NCBI GenBank assembly: GCA_015698045.1
Contig: BLAL01000013.1
Span: 1,054,001 to 1,118,000 of the forward strand
Length of the DNA stretch: 64,000 nucleotides
DNA from: Rhizophagus clarus
Taxonomy: Eukaryota; Glomeromycota; Glomeromycetes; Glomerales; Glomeraceae
Direction of reading: 5' to 3'
Notes under the pieces: model-generated
Databases searched by the model: none
The model's input: the letters and a program-made list of their open reading frames with translations, nothing else
What the model was told of the DNA's origin: nothing
Shown here: positions 12,801-25,774 of the stretch, one piece after another
Layout: each line of letters opens with the position of its first letter
Numbering within the stretch: the stretch's first letter is position 1
Program-made: the position numbers and the translations under genes

Positions 12801-15482
12801 ATTAAAAAAAAAAAAAATTTTTATCACCTTTCGGACACCCAATAATTCCATTACATTCTTAACTAATGAAGGATTTTGAAATTTGATCGTTGGTAATTCA
12901 GGGAATATATTGACATTCTGAAAATAAGCTTCATCTGGAAATTTCATTCCAAGTTTAGTTGGAATGCACCTCTTTTGAGTAAATAGTTGAATAATTAAAC
13001 CCTTATCATATTGTGGCATTCTTTTTAAATTTCTTGCTAAAATCTCATGAATTTTTTCAGCAAATAAAGGACTATCAACCAAATCGGATTTGTTGATAAT
13101 GAATTTTGCCCAATCAGTGATAGATAATTCTGTCCATCCAAACCATTTTTGAAGTTTATGATCATTAAATTCTTGAATTTTTAATGTTTGTTCTTTTAAT
13201 TTTTTGAGAATAGTATATGGAAACACATAACTTGGAACATCCATATCTGGTGGAACTATTCCTGGATTCAAAAAATGATAAAATGTGTTCAAAGGTCGAA
13301 GGTCATTATCGTAATTAATACGCGCTAATTGCATGAACTGTGCATATTCTATTGAATTAACACTACTTCCATTTGACTGATAGGAAATCCACCATTTTAA
13401 AAGCTCAATAATTTCATCATCAGAAAATACTCTGCTATTCAATTCATTTAAAACATCTTGAAAATTCAACTCGCTTATTAGATTTAATGAATTTTTTGCT
13501 TTCTTAAAGAATGTATTACATTGTTCCAACAAAATATCAGGAACGACCGGAACATTTTTTATAAATCCCATCATTTCTAAATTAGGTATGCGAATATCTG
13601 CAATAGAACGGACACCATTTGTTGATAAAATTGATATTGACTGTTTTGAACAATCAAAAAATTGTGATTCTATTATTTTGCCAATTATTTCATTTGGTGT
13701 ACTTGAATGAAACGTAAAATGAGATAAAGCATATGCTGCCCGTTTCTCAAACAATGCACGATCACGTTCATCATATAACTGTTTTATCTGATCCATTTCA
13801 TCTTCGTATAAAATCCTACACAATGTTCCTGCTAAGCATAGTATCTCACTATTATATTTAGCCAACGTTTCGTCAGCCATATCAATCGACACTCGTTCCA
13901 TCTATAAAATAAATTTGATTAACTAAAAAAGAAATAATATAATATTTCAAACTTCGAAATATACATACAGTAGGAATTACACGAGCCGCTAAGTGAGAAC
14001 AACATCCAGTAGTTTGATTGGTTGAGAAACCAATGTAAATTTTTCCTTGTTCGGGATATTGAAGTAAATCTTTAAAAACTGATGAAGTACTTTTATTATA
14101 ATCACTGGATAAATTATGCTCATTGAACCCAGTAAAAATCATTTGAATATTTGTTCTGCTTGGTGGCTTCTTTTTAGTAGTTTGTTCCATTTTTAAAGAA
14201 AATTTATCGTTGACTTTAACATCCAAACTACCATTTGCAATTTTAAGAAATATGGATGCCTTTTCTGTTTGGTAATTATTCGAACGTAAATATTCTATAC
14301 TAAAATTTGTTGGGATAATTAATCTCTCAACGTCTAGTTGAACATGTCCAACCTTTACTGAAGTAAGATGAAACATATTTTGCGAAGAAAATGTATTGAA
14401 TTCAGGATTGATTTCTATCGACTTCAGTTCTTGTATTTTCTTTGATAGTTGTATCACTAATATTTCATCAAAATATACATGTACTTTTTGAAGGTTTTCC
14501 GTAAATCCCTATTATTTAATGAGTTTAAAAATATATCCAAAATGTATTAATTCCAAATACTTAGTTATAATATAACATAACTTACCAATGAATTTGCTAG
14601 GAAGCGCGCGAATTCTTCAACATTTGGGACCTTATCAATAAACAAAAAAAAAATTGTCGCATTAAAAAATTAACTAAGATATAATTAAGTATAATACTAA
14701 CCTCTATAGGTCCTTTCATATCCATCAAAAATGTTGTCCAATCGTCATTTGATTTCTGTTGACCCTGTTTTGTAAACAATTGGTTACCACGCCAATAAAA
14801 AGCCATTCCTCGTCCTCCAGAAAAAACACTATCGAATGAATATTTTTAATATTCACGCATAATAAATAAAAAAAAAGACCTTCATAATAATAACTTACAA
14901 TGGATTTTCACAAATTTTAAATAGCGAATAAAATCCTACACCAAAGGCCCCTATCTGTTATGGAAGTAAAATTAATCGATATATTGCTGCGGCGCAGCAG
15001 ATACCCTATATTCTAAGAAATAATACTTTTTGCTCATCTGGATTTCCTTCAGCAATCTTCTTTAAACGATTCCAGTCTTCAAGTCTAAAAGCAAATCCAT
15101 CGTTCTTGAAGCGAATTCGTACGACTTTATTATTTTTAGTTTCAAATATGATTTGGATATTTGACGATTTCGCATCATCTTTAATTCACAGTATGTAATT
15201 TATATGTAATCAATAAGCCTTTCATATCATAAATGTAGCGTAGGAAATAATGAAATCAAAAGATTTTACCAGAATTCTGCATTAACTCCCGATATATGAC
15301 AAATTCGGAAGGATACCTAAAGTGAAAATTTTTTTTTTTATTTTAATTTAAATTTATACATATTGCAAAAAGTTAATAACTTATCGCGTCAGGATCTTAT
15401 CAATTAAGCATCTTTGGTTAATTTCAACAAGTTCCCCATCAGGATTAGAAAGAATGTCGTCTCTAAAATCGTCCAAGGACAT
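9811..15482 (-). pseudogene. DUF3684/sacsin-like ATPase, decayed middle copy B
   Basis: This is the same 14-exon gene as its neighbours, beginning MSLDDFRDDILSNPDGELVE at 15482 and with most exons still readable, including the large central exon at 13901-12832. Compared with copies A and C it has four lesions. The first donor reads CG|ATAAGT where the sisters have CG|GTAAG, and reading through meets an immediate stop. About 11 bp are missing near 12330, in the ELAAPPTD region, which shifts the frame. About 10 bp are missing near 11450, again a shift. An in-frame TGA lies near 10257 in the exon before the HELAHN motif. The HExxH motif (CHELAHNIILPHNS) is still intact, so decay looks recent. 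Copies B and C are closer to each other than to A. It might still give a short transcript, but a full-length protein is unlikely. Confidence 0.8.
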
Positions 15483-17032
15483 TATGAAATGGAGGTATAA
15501 AACCAGGGAAACCCTGAGTTTGCCGGTTTTTTATTTATATTTCGAGAAAAAAAAAAGAGGATGCACCGATCGACAAGTAGCAACTGCTAACTGTTTGCAT
15601 CCGATTCGTCAATTACCAAACTTTTAATTTCTAAACATTTTAAGATTAGATTAGGTAATAGTCAATTGTGTTATTTTTTTATTTATTAAATTTTTTCAAC
15701 GCATTAATCTATTTTTTTTTTTATATTATGAATAAATTATTGATATGAAAAAAAATTCTTTAATTATATATATTCATACCACTAATTTTTTCAAGAATAA
15801 CTGCGCCACATTCTTTATGTTGATAAATAAGGAAGTGACAATAATTTATTTGTTTAAATTGGCGCAAAAAAAGAGTAAATATTCTTTGTAGAATTCTCTG
15901 ATGCACGTATTTTAATGGTGTGTTTCAAGACTTTCAACGAATTCCATAACGAGCCGAAATTAAAGTTGTGCTTCGTCACGTTATGTTAGTGAAACAAATA
16001 AATTATCCGCCCGAATTAAAAATCTTAAATTTTTATTTAATTCAAAGAACGTGTAATCAATTTATTGATTATGATTCGATAAATACGTATACAATTGTAT
16101 CACCTGCCCAACATAACCTCAATGAATCTAATAATGGATTCAATATAGTTTATACTTTGAAAGAAATATCCGGTAATTAACTAAATAATGATTTGAAATT
16201 CAAAGGCGTGACAAACTATTTAATGAGAATAGAAAGGGAGGTGAAGTTACATTAATGTTATGTGTATATAAAAATTTTAATGTCTCATGTGAAAGTGTAA
16301 CATAAACCATTCTTACACAGAAATTCCGTATAATTATCTAGAATTAATTTTTGAATACAATTTCATCGAATCAGAAGATAACGTTTATGACTCAGCAACG
16401 ACATTTAATAAATATTTTGGGTTTATGTACTTTTCCCTTATAAATAACTATTCATAATCTCTGCCAATAAACGATAGTACCCGCTGCTTTGATGAACCCT
16501 TTACCACAAAACAAATGCACGTCATATACAATGACATTGATTGTAGGAATATTTAGAATAAAATCAGTAACTACTGAAATACTTGTAGTAATAGTTTCCA
16601 ATTCAGGTTTCTATGATTTTTAACCATTTTTAACCGTTTCTTGCTTGCTATCACCCCTATATTTCAGCACATTTCGCTAAATTTATCCTTAGACAAAACC
16701 TAATCTGCAATATTTTATTATGTATTAAAGAAATTCGCATTGTGATTAAAGTTCTTAGGTGAAGCAAACAACCTAAATAACTTACGTTTTCATTAAATTT
16801 TATGAAGTAATAATTTTATTAATGTTAATTTATATTTATTTTAGAAATTAAAGATAGTGAATTTTATATAATATGACCAAAATTAATATTTATTTACCGG
16901 ATTAAACATTTATTATTATTTTCTTAAATTAAATATGACGTCAAAATAAATGTTAAAACTCATCAAAACTTACAAAAGATGCAAAACTTAAGATCTAAGT
17001 GTACGAAAAAAAAGTTATTCACAACTTTTAAT
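15483..17032. other. Upstream region of copy B, duplicated with copy C
   Basis: No gene is recognised. Stretches between about 15540 and 15985 match the region upstream of copy C (about 23040-23565) in order, for example GATCGACA, CATCCGATT/GTATCCGATT, GGCG(C/T)AAAAA followed by AGTAAA(T)ATTCTTT, and GAGCC(G/A)A(A/G)ATTAAA. A 70-codon open frame at 15968-16180 has no recognisable features. TGCTGCG-G-CGCAGCA, a perfect palindrome, lies inside copy B near 14990. Confidence 0.55.
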
Positions 17033-20000
17033 CTACCAGCCATGATTATTAAAACCAATCTGGTTGAATTTTTGTTGAAAACTAATGTGTTTAAAAGTGA
17101 TTCCTCGTCTGTCTATTAACGCCAAAAAATTTGACATATAAATTTCAGCAAATGATGAGAAATAATACTATCGAATTAAAAAAAAAATGATAATTAGATT
17201 TATTACCGTATATTATTAAATCATAAAAAAATCAAGTAAAACACTTAATATAATTATGACTTACTTCATGTCCAGAATTATGAGGTAGAATAATGTTGTG
17301 TGCTAATTCATGACATAATGTCATAAACCAATAAGCCATAGCATAAATTGTAGGTTTAAATTTACATTCTTCATCATGTAATATAATATAAACTTTTAGA
17401 TTGAAAAATAATTCTCCGTTATTATTAAATGCGATTGAGTTTGCACTGTCATCATAATAAATATGAATAGTTTCTGTTGAAAGTTCAAAAACGCTTGCAA
17501 GATCATTCAGCAAATTAGCAAAACGGTTTAATGAGGCATCATAATAAGATTGAAAAAACAATACCCGAACTTTAGGAAGGAAAAATTTAATTCCTTGTAC
17601 AGTTTGAGTATGGGATAATGAATGAACTAAAATTGACAAATAAATCAAATTAATAACTATGTAAATACGCGAGTAGTATAAAAACAATATAATATAGTAA
17701 CTTACCGGGTATGATCTCACAATGATTTATTTGACTTTCTTGGCTTACATTGACAATTTCGGTACTATGTTTTTGGTTAACAATAATTCCCATATTAGAT
17801 CGACAAGCTTTCACGGCATTTTGTAACTGATCTTGTAAAACTTGAGTCGTTTCGGAAGTTATTGATGGTCTCTTGTTTGTTGTAGAAATAACATTAATTG
17901 ATTTATCATTTGTTTTAAGATTAACAATAACTGATTTTTTATCTTTTTCATAATTTAATTTCTTAATTTTTGAAAGATTATTGCCGTTGAAAACAGAACC
18001 AAAATTATAATCATAATCTGAATTTGTTCCTCTTGAATGTCGTGATCGAGAGTTATCAGAGAACAGTGAATTAAAATTATTATGATTATCATGATTATGA
18101 CATGTTGAAGATCCATTATTGTCGGATGATTTAATCTCATTTTCTAATTGATCAGCTATATTTTGTAATTTACGTTGTTCCAAGATACGGTCAACTGGAT
18201 ATCCCATTTCTTTTAAGACTAATAAAGGTGAAGTTAGTAACATATTGAGATATCCAACATCCTTCCAGTTATGTGAATTGTAAATATTCTTAACAATATG
18301 TTTAGCAATATCGATTAAATTTGAATTAGATGATATATAAAGGGTCCATGATTCCATTCCGCCATCTTGAAGAATGATGACGTCAGTACGTTCTTTCCTT
18401 CGATCTTTTTCTAATACATAAATTGTTTCTACGTGATCAACTTCTCTAACTTTTAGGTTTTCAAGCCATTTTTGGTCTCTTTTAATCTCATGTTCTTTGT
18501 ATTCATGATAAAATAAACTTGATCTTTCCATAATTTCTTTTTGTAATTGTCTAGATTTATTAGTCTCTCTAATGCCTTTTGGAGTTGAGGTTTCTTTTAC
18601 AGAATCTTGTAATGACCTACACCCTAATTCCTGATAGAAAAAATATATAATATAATTTAATAAAAATATTAATAATTCTAGAATACATAATTATTCTATT
18701 CGTTCGATACTACAAATTCATAATATCGATGGAATTATTTTTACAAAAATTAAAATTATCATACCTTGTATAAACCTTCTAGTAATTTTTCTTCGGGAGC
18801 TGTTAATGGATTAAAAACTCTTTGATATATTTTATTATCATTTATAAAAATTTTATCCGATGATGATAAGCAATAATAGTTAATTCCATCATTATCATCT
18901 CCAGAATTTGAAAGGCGAGCCTGATGTTCTTTCTTTATAGCTATCAGAATGCGTGCTCCCTTCATTCTTGCAATTAAACTTGGTTCTTTGGTTATGTTTC
19001 CAAGACCCTTAAGATCGATAGCAATAACTCTTAAAATATTTAAATATATATTTACATCGTCTCTAGTTAATTCCCATAATTTAGCTGATGATTCCACAAG
19101 TAATTTAGCCAAATCTACTGGCGATGGTTTCTTTTTAACACCACATCCACTCAAGAATAGATTGGCTTTCTCCCCAAAGTTAATACATGGGAAAAAATCG
19201 CTTAACCTAGATATCGTTAATTATAAAAAAAAAGATTAGAATATATATATAGAGATTAAAAAAAAAAATAAAATAAAATTTATATGAAGGAATAATAACC
19301 CTTCTTGAACTTCGAAGAAACAACTACGTGGATTGAAGAGAATAATTTCATTAGGCTTGATCTTATTTCGAAGTGGTATGAAATTAAAACTGGCAAGTTG
19401 ATCAAAATCAGAGTGAGAGAAATCTTTTTGTCGTGATGCCAAATATTCAAAAATTTTCTTTGCATTATCCCCATATCGTTCATATCTTGATATCTTCTTT
19501 AACTCATTTAAGAGTTTTTCCCGATTAGGATCATGACGAACACCAAATTTTTCTACTCGAAAACGTAAATCTTGACGAATAACATTGAAATTCATTATCT
19601 TGCATTCAGGATTGATAAAGCATTCTGAAGGTTTTGCATAAACATTTTGATCCGAACATGGCAAGAATGCGCTATTAACTTCAGCTGAGTTGTAAACCTT
19701 AAGATAATTTTTTTCAAAATTATCAATAAAATATTCAAAAGCCTTATTACGAATTTTGGGATCAGTTGGCGGTGCAGCTAATTCAAGAATTGTATTAAGT
19801 GTAGGATATTCTCGTAAACCCAACTTTATTAAAAACATTCCTACAGTTTTTACAAATAATATTATTATCAACATGATATAATAAACAAAATCAGATGATG
19901 ATAAATTTACCTTCTTGCGCGTTAGAAGACCATCTTCCTTTCCATTCAATTATAGGTAGACCAAATTCACGATTTAATGATGAAGGTACATGTAAATCAC

Positions 20001-22997
20001 TGGTAATAAATCGTCGAATTTGTGCTGACTGTAAACCTGTCAAATTTTCTTTAGGCCAGATAGGTTTGCTCTTTAATATCCTCATTTCATCTGGGCTAAG
20101 TTCACTTGACATTGACGCAAGATATTTCACAAGTTGCATATGATCCCAATTTCCTCGATCAAGACGATCAAAAACGAGTTTTAATTCAACAACCTAGGTA
20201 TACATATTATTTAAAAAATATATTCAAATTCCTAAAATATTATTAAAAATACTATTGTATACACTTATGAGAAAGTTCATTACCTTACGAACTCCCAATA
20301 ATTCCATTAAACTTTGAACACTTGAAGGTTTTAGAAATTCGATCGTCGGTAAGTCAGGAAATATTGTGACATTTTGAAAATAAGCTTCATTCGGAATTTT
20401 CATTCCAAATTTAGTTGGAATACATCTCTTTTGAGCAAATAACTGACGAATGATTTCTTTATTATTTTTTGAAGTATTATTTAAATTTCTTGCCAAAATC
20501 TGATGAACTTTCTGAGCGAAATTAGGATCACTTTCTAAATTAGATTTGTTGACGATAAACTTTGCCCAATTAACCAAAGTTAATTCTGACCATCCAAACC
20601 AATTTTTGAGATCCTTATTTGATAAATTTTTGGAAATAGTGTATGGCAATACGTCATTTGGAACATCTATATCCGTTTGAATTATTCCTGGGTTCAAATA
20701 ATAACGAATTGATTTCAAAGATCGAAAGTAATTGCCAATACGTGCAAGTCCCTTGAACTGCTCAATTTCTGATGCACTAACAAAATTTCCACTTGACCTA
20801 TAAGAAACATACCATTTCAAAAGCTCAGTCATTTCATTTTCACATAATATTCGGTTATTTAGTTCATATAGAACATCTTGAAAATTCAACTCTCTAATAA
20901 GATTCAACGTGCCTTTTGCTTTTATAAAAAATATGCTACATCGTTCAAACATAACCGTTGGAACAACTGGAACATTTTTTATAAATCCCATCATTTTTGG
21001 ATTAGGTATACGAACATCAGATATTGGAAGGACACCATTTGTTGATAAAATTGATAATTTTTTTCTCGTACAATCAAAAAATTGTGATTCCAATATTTTG
21101 CCAATTTGTGCGTTTGGTGTGCTTGGATGGAAAGTAAAATGTGTTAAAGCATGTGCTGCTCGCTTTTCTAACAATACACGATCCTGTTCAGTATTGGCAG
21201 TATTAGTACCAATCTTTTTATTATACGATCGTTTTATCTGATCCATTTCATCCTCGTATAAAATTCTACATAATGTTCCTGTTAAAGATAGCAGCTCACT
21301 GTTATATTTGGCTAAAGTTTCATTAGCCATATCAATTGACACTCGCTCCATCTACATAATACAAATTTAATTAACAAGAAATAATAATAAAAAAAAAAAA
21401 AAAAGAAAATTGTAATTATATTTAAACGTTGGAAGTAAACATACAGTAGGAATTACACGAGCTGCCAAGTGAGAACAACATCCGGTAGTTTGATCAGTTG
21501 AGAAACCGATATAAATCTTTCCTTGCTCCGGATATTGAAGTAAATCTTTAAATATTGACGAAATATTTTCATCAGAATCACTGGATAAATTATGTTCATT
21601 GAACCCAGTAAAAATCATTTGAATAGATGTTTTGTTTGGTGGCTTCTTTTTAGTGATTTGTTCCATTTTTAAAGAAAATTCGTTGCTGACGCTAACATTC
21701 AAATCTCCATTAGCAGTTTTAAGGAATATAGATGCCTTTTCTATTCGATAATTAATTGAATTCAATTGCCTTATACTAAAATTTGTTGGGACGATTAATC
21801 TTTCAACGTCTAGTTGGACGCTTCCAACATTTATTGAAGTAAGTTGAAACATCTTTTGTGGAGAAAATGTGTTAAATTCGGTTGTGACTCTTAACGGTTC
21901 CGGTTTTTGTATATTCTTTGATAGTCGTATTACTAATGTATCGTTAAAATAAACAAATATTTTTTGAAGGTATTCCGTAAATCCCTATTATTTATTTAAT
22001 TAAATATGTAAGTAATACATTATAATTACTCATTTATTTCATGACTTTAAAAATAAGCTAGCTTACTAATGAATTGGCCAAGAACCGTGCGAATTTTTCA
22101 ATATTTGGAACCTAATTAGTATAAAAGACAAACGTTAACATGCTAAAGTTCAACTAAGATATAAGTTATTTTTGATATTACCTCAATAGGTTCTTTCATA
22201 TCCATTAAAAATGTTGTCCAATCATCAGTTGACTCCTGTTGACCCTGTTTTGTAAATAATTGATTTCCACGCCAGTAGAAAGCCATTCCTTTCCCACCGG
22301 AAAAAACGCTATCATATGAATATTTATTAACAGTCACATTTAGTAAAAAAAAAAAAAAAAAAAAAAGAGCGAAGCCACTTTAATAATAACTTACAATGGA
22401 TTGCCACAGACAGAGAACAATGAATAAAATCCTACACCAAAAGCTCCTATCTGTTATAAAGGTAAGTAAGTTAATTGTACCATCCCTGATAATCTATTGC
22501 TGCGACACAAGTCAAAAAAAAAAACTTACTTTTTGCTCGTCTGGATTTCCTTCAGCAATTTTCTTTAATCGATTCCAATCCTCAGGTCTAAAATAAATTC
22601 CATTGTTTTTGAACAAAATTCGCGTAACTTCACTATTCTTAGTTTCAAATATAATTTTGATACTTGATGATTTCGCATCATCTTTATTTAATAAGGACGG
22701 TAATTAATAAACTTCAACATAACATAAGCAAAACGTAAGAAATTATAAAACTATAAATTTTTTACCAGAATTCTGCATTAACTCTCGATATATAACAAAT
22801 TCGGAAGAGTAACTAAGGTAAAGAGTTTTTTTTTTATTTTAGTTTTAAAGTAATAAAATTTAAAACGTGAAAAAAAATTTAACGCTTAAAGGATCTTACC
22901 GAGCCAAAATTTTATCGATTAAGCATCGTTGATTGACTTCAACAAGTTCACCATCAGAATTCGAAAGAATATTACTTCTAAAAGCATCCAAGAACAT
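17033..22997 (-). CDS. DUF3684/sacsin-like HSP90-type ATPase with C-terminal HExxH motif (copy C)
   Basis: Fourteen exons as in copy A, from ATG at 22997 (MFLDAFRSNILSNSDGELVE) to TAG at 17033; first exon 22997-22900, exon 7 21984-21445, exon 8 21351-20284, exon 12 18630-17706. Every exon I followed is open and in phase, giving roughly 1600 residues. ATPase motifs are ELMQNSDDAKSS, KNNGIYF (N for the usual D) and GAFGVGFYSLF. The DUF3684-like signature QTTGCCSHLAARVIPT lies at the end of exon 7. Exon 12 is about 105 codons longer than in copy A because of a Ser/Asn/Arg-rich low-complexity insert. The penultimate exon ends with CHELAHNIILPHNSGHE, a conserved HExxH plus two more histidines. This is the closest relative of broken copy B and probably the functional survivor of that duplication. 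Confidence 0.8.
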
Positions 22998-24310
22998 TAT
23001 AAATGAATATAATAAATATACTGCAGACGTGAAAAATGGCAAAAAGGAGTTTTTTCCGATTTATTTATACGATTTCTAAGAAACAAAAAATTAATCCGGT
23101 CTAAAAACCAGTTTATTATTGAGAAATGGGAAATGTACAGATCGACAGTAACCAAAAATGATTTTTAAAGCGCGTTTTCATGCCAATTAAAGTATCCGAT
23201 TTGCCAATTTTCAATCATCTCTAAGGTTAGATTAAAATCCCGCCTGCAAAATTTTCTATTAGTCGAGTAATTTGTTCCTATAGTGGTGACATAATAAAGA
23301 ATGTATTTTGCGAAAAAATAGTCTTTATTAATAGATTTTATAAAGCGCTACATTCTTGTATGTGATAATAATTAAAATGACATTTGTTTTATTTGTTATT
23401 AATAAAAAATTATGGCGTAAAAAGTAAACATTCTTTATAGAATTTATTTGTGTACGGTACGTGTAAATGAAACGATTATTATAGTAAGGATTAATTGAAT
23501 GAAAGTGATTAATTCCAAAGAATTCTATATTGAGCCAAGATTAAAATTGTGTTACAACAATAAAGATAGTCAGCTGAATTAAATGTGTATATAACGTAAC
23601 ATATGACAATAATGCTTTATATTAATTCAGATAGATAAGCTTTAATAATTTTTGGGTTTCCAAGTCATTGTGAAACACGATATAATTATCTTTTTTAATT
23701 TCAATATAAAAGGGTCCATCTAAAGATAGATATATCAGTATATTGAATTATTCATCAGGGCTGTGACATATATTAGCTAATATTTTAGGGGGTAGGGTTT
23801 TAAAAAATATGATTGGCTGCACGTGACCAAGATATCTTACCTGGGTACCCTTATTAATAATCAAAATTATCATAAATTTCTTCTTCTTGGCCCAAAGAAT
23901 TTTATTGGGCGATATATTCCACTGTGATGTACCGCATCGTAGTATCTATACTTTTAACACTTTGTGATGTATATTGTACAAGTGTAGTAGTTGATTTAAA
24001 GGATCACTCATATAATTCGGTTGTAACGTTAGCTTAGAGTTTAAATGATCTTATTTTTAGATGTTTATTCTAAGTCAAAATATTCTATTCTTAAAAATAA
24101 TACGTAATATATAATATAATGTTAAGATCCTAACGATCTAAGTTTTTTATATTTGTATATTATACATATAAAAAAAAAAATAAAGTATTGGTCATCGGTC
24201 ATCAAAATTGGTATTTAACACATTTTAAGAACTTTTTAAGTTTTCAAATTTTTTTAGCAATTTAATTAAAAATTTTATAATGTGTGAATATCATAAAAAC
24301 AAATATGGTG
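22998..24310. other. Upstream region of copy C and F-box 3' flank
   Basis: Up to about 23565 this matches the region upstream of copy B. A 9-bp inverted pair (AAGAATGTA / TACATTCTT) brackets 23297-23357. A truncated MITE lies at 23757-23853. No coding sequence is recognised. Confidence 0.5.
23757..23853 (-). mobile_element. Truncated copy of a TA-target MITE
   Basis: The sequence GTGACATATATTAGCTAATA begins one terminal repeat, followed by TTTTAGGGGGTAGG, ATATGATTGG and TGACCAAGATAT. These match, in reverse orientation and with an internal deletion, the complete element at 49916-50086. The second terminal repeat is absent, and no TA duplication remains. Confidence 0.65.
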
Positions 24311-25734
24311 TTAAATAATTGTACGCTCCACTAAATATTTCTTAATAATTCCTTTTTCTTTATATTTTTTTAATAAACCTTCTATCTTCTCTTTTTTATC
24401 TCCTATCCAAATTTTCATTTCTAAGAATATAGGTTTCCTATTTTCCCAATTATTAAAAAATAATTCTAGATCTTTCGATTTAAACATATGTTCAGAATAA
24501 AATTTAAAATCAAATAAATTAATTGGTGATGATTTAGCTAATATTATAAATAATTTATCCCAATAAACTACGCTAAAAATATTTTTCACATCAATTGTTA
24601 ATCCATTCAATAATTGACAATTAATTAATAAATTTTCAAGTTCTGGGATGAATGAATTAAAATTATCAATCAATGACAATGTAAGATATCTAAGGTTTGG
24701 ACAATTTTGATAAATTATTTGAAAAAATCTCTTACTATCATTACCATTAAAACGTATACGAATTTCAGAAATATTTCTTGTCGTGTTTTTGATTAGATTT
24801 TCCAAAAAGTTAGATGGAACTCGATTGACCTTTAGGATTTTTAAATATGGTAACATCCCATTCTCAAATTTACTCCAATATATCATATTCGATAAACTAT
24901 AATCTATATCTAAACTTATTAAATTCACAAGGCATGAAAGAATTCTCGTAACAGGCATCCAACTTATTCTCAAGAATTTGACTGTATCTGTATGTTTAAT
25001 CAATGATTTTTCCAGAGATTTGCAAAAATTTTCATCATTTATATAAGTATTATTTAAACGATCGTTGATAGCAATGAAACTGATATTCTTTAGATTTTTT
25101 TGTACTTCAATTAGTTTAATGATTCCAGAACCATCAATACCGCTATATATATTTTCAAATGTAATTTCTTTAATCGATTTGCATATACTAAACATCCCTT
25201 TTAAAATATTTTGATCAATATCAGCACAGCATTGAAAGGATTCAAGTTCTGAAAAACAATATTCTGCTCCTGGAATAAGATGTATTTGATAATCAATATT
25301 ATATGAAATAGAAAGTTTATTAAACTTATTATTTCCATTAATAAATAATCTTAACATCTCATTTTTTATAATACGTAAGTTTGAATTTTTATCATATTTT
25401 AATAAAATTACTTCTTCAAAAAGGTTTAAATTTAAGTATTTCCAAAAATTAATATAATTAAATAAAGGGCCTTGATATTTCTCTATAAGTTGGTTGTTAA
25501 TTCCTTGTTTCTTCAAAGTATTTTTCAATTCTTCCGATAAATGTAAAAGTATTACATTAAATAATTTTTCAATTGAATAAATAGTCAAGGTATGAACAGG
25601 ATTTCTCCATAAAATCGGTATTGCTGTTACGCACCAGGTTCTATTAACTAAAAGACAGGAATGAAGGAATTTTTTATTATCATTGTTCAATTCTTCAAAT
25701 ATCATAAAAAGGATATCTTTGTTAAGATACCACA

Positions 25735-25735
<1 letters not shown>
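24311..25735 (-). CDS. F-box-like protein (474 aa)
   Basis: Single-exon frame beginning MWYLNKDILFMIFEELNNDN. Residues 1-48 have the F-box pattern: a short helix ending in the I-F-E-E-L core, then LHSCLLVNRTWCVTAIPILW, which places the conserved Leu, Val-Asn-Arg-x-Trp and final Trp. F-box proteins link substrates to SCF ubiquitin ligases through Skp1. The remaining ~420 residues are leucine/isoleucine-rich with irregular LRR-like segments (NLRYLTLSLIDNF, NLISLDIDY), as expected for a substrate-recognition part. Length and lack of introns fit the large F-box family of Glomeromycotina. A long T/A homopolymer lies directly upstream of the start. No damage is visible; substrate unknown. Confidence 0.8.

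Positions 25736-25774
<39 letters not shown>

Noticed and set aside
15968-16180. 70-codon plus-strand frame upstream of copy B
   Set aside because: No family resemblance, and it sits past the end of the duplicated upstream block with no supporting signal.
19280-19483. Open frames overlapping the DUF3684 exons in other frames (also 11618-11839, 17955-18140, 18949-19239, 19895-20143, 20909-21241)
   Set aside because: They lie inside or antisense to exons whose real frame is supported by splice phases and by agreement of three copies.
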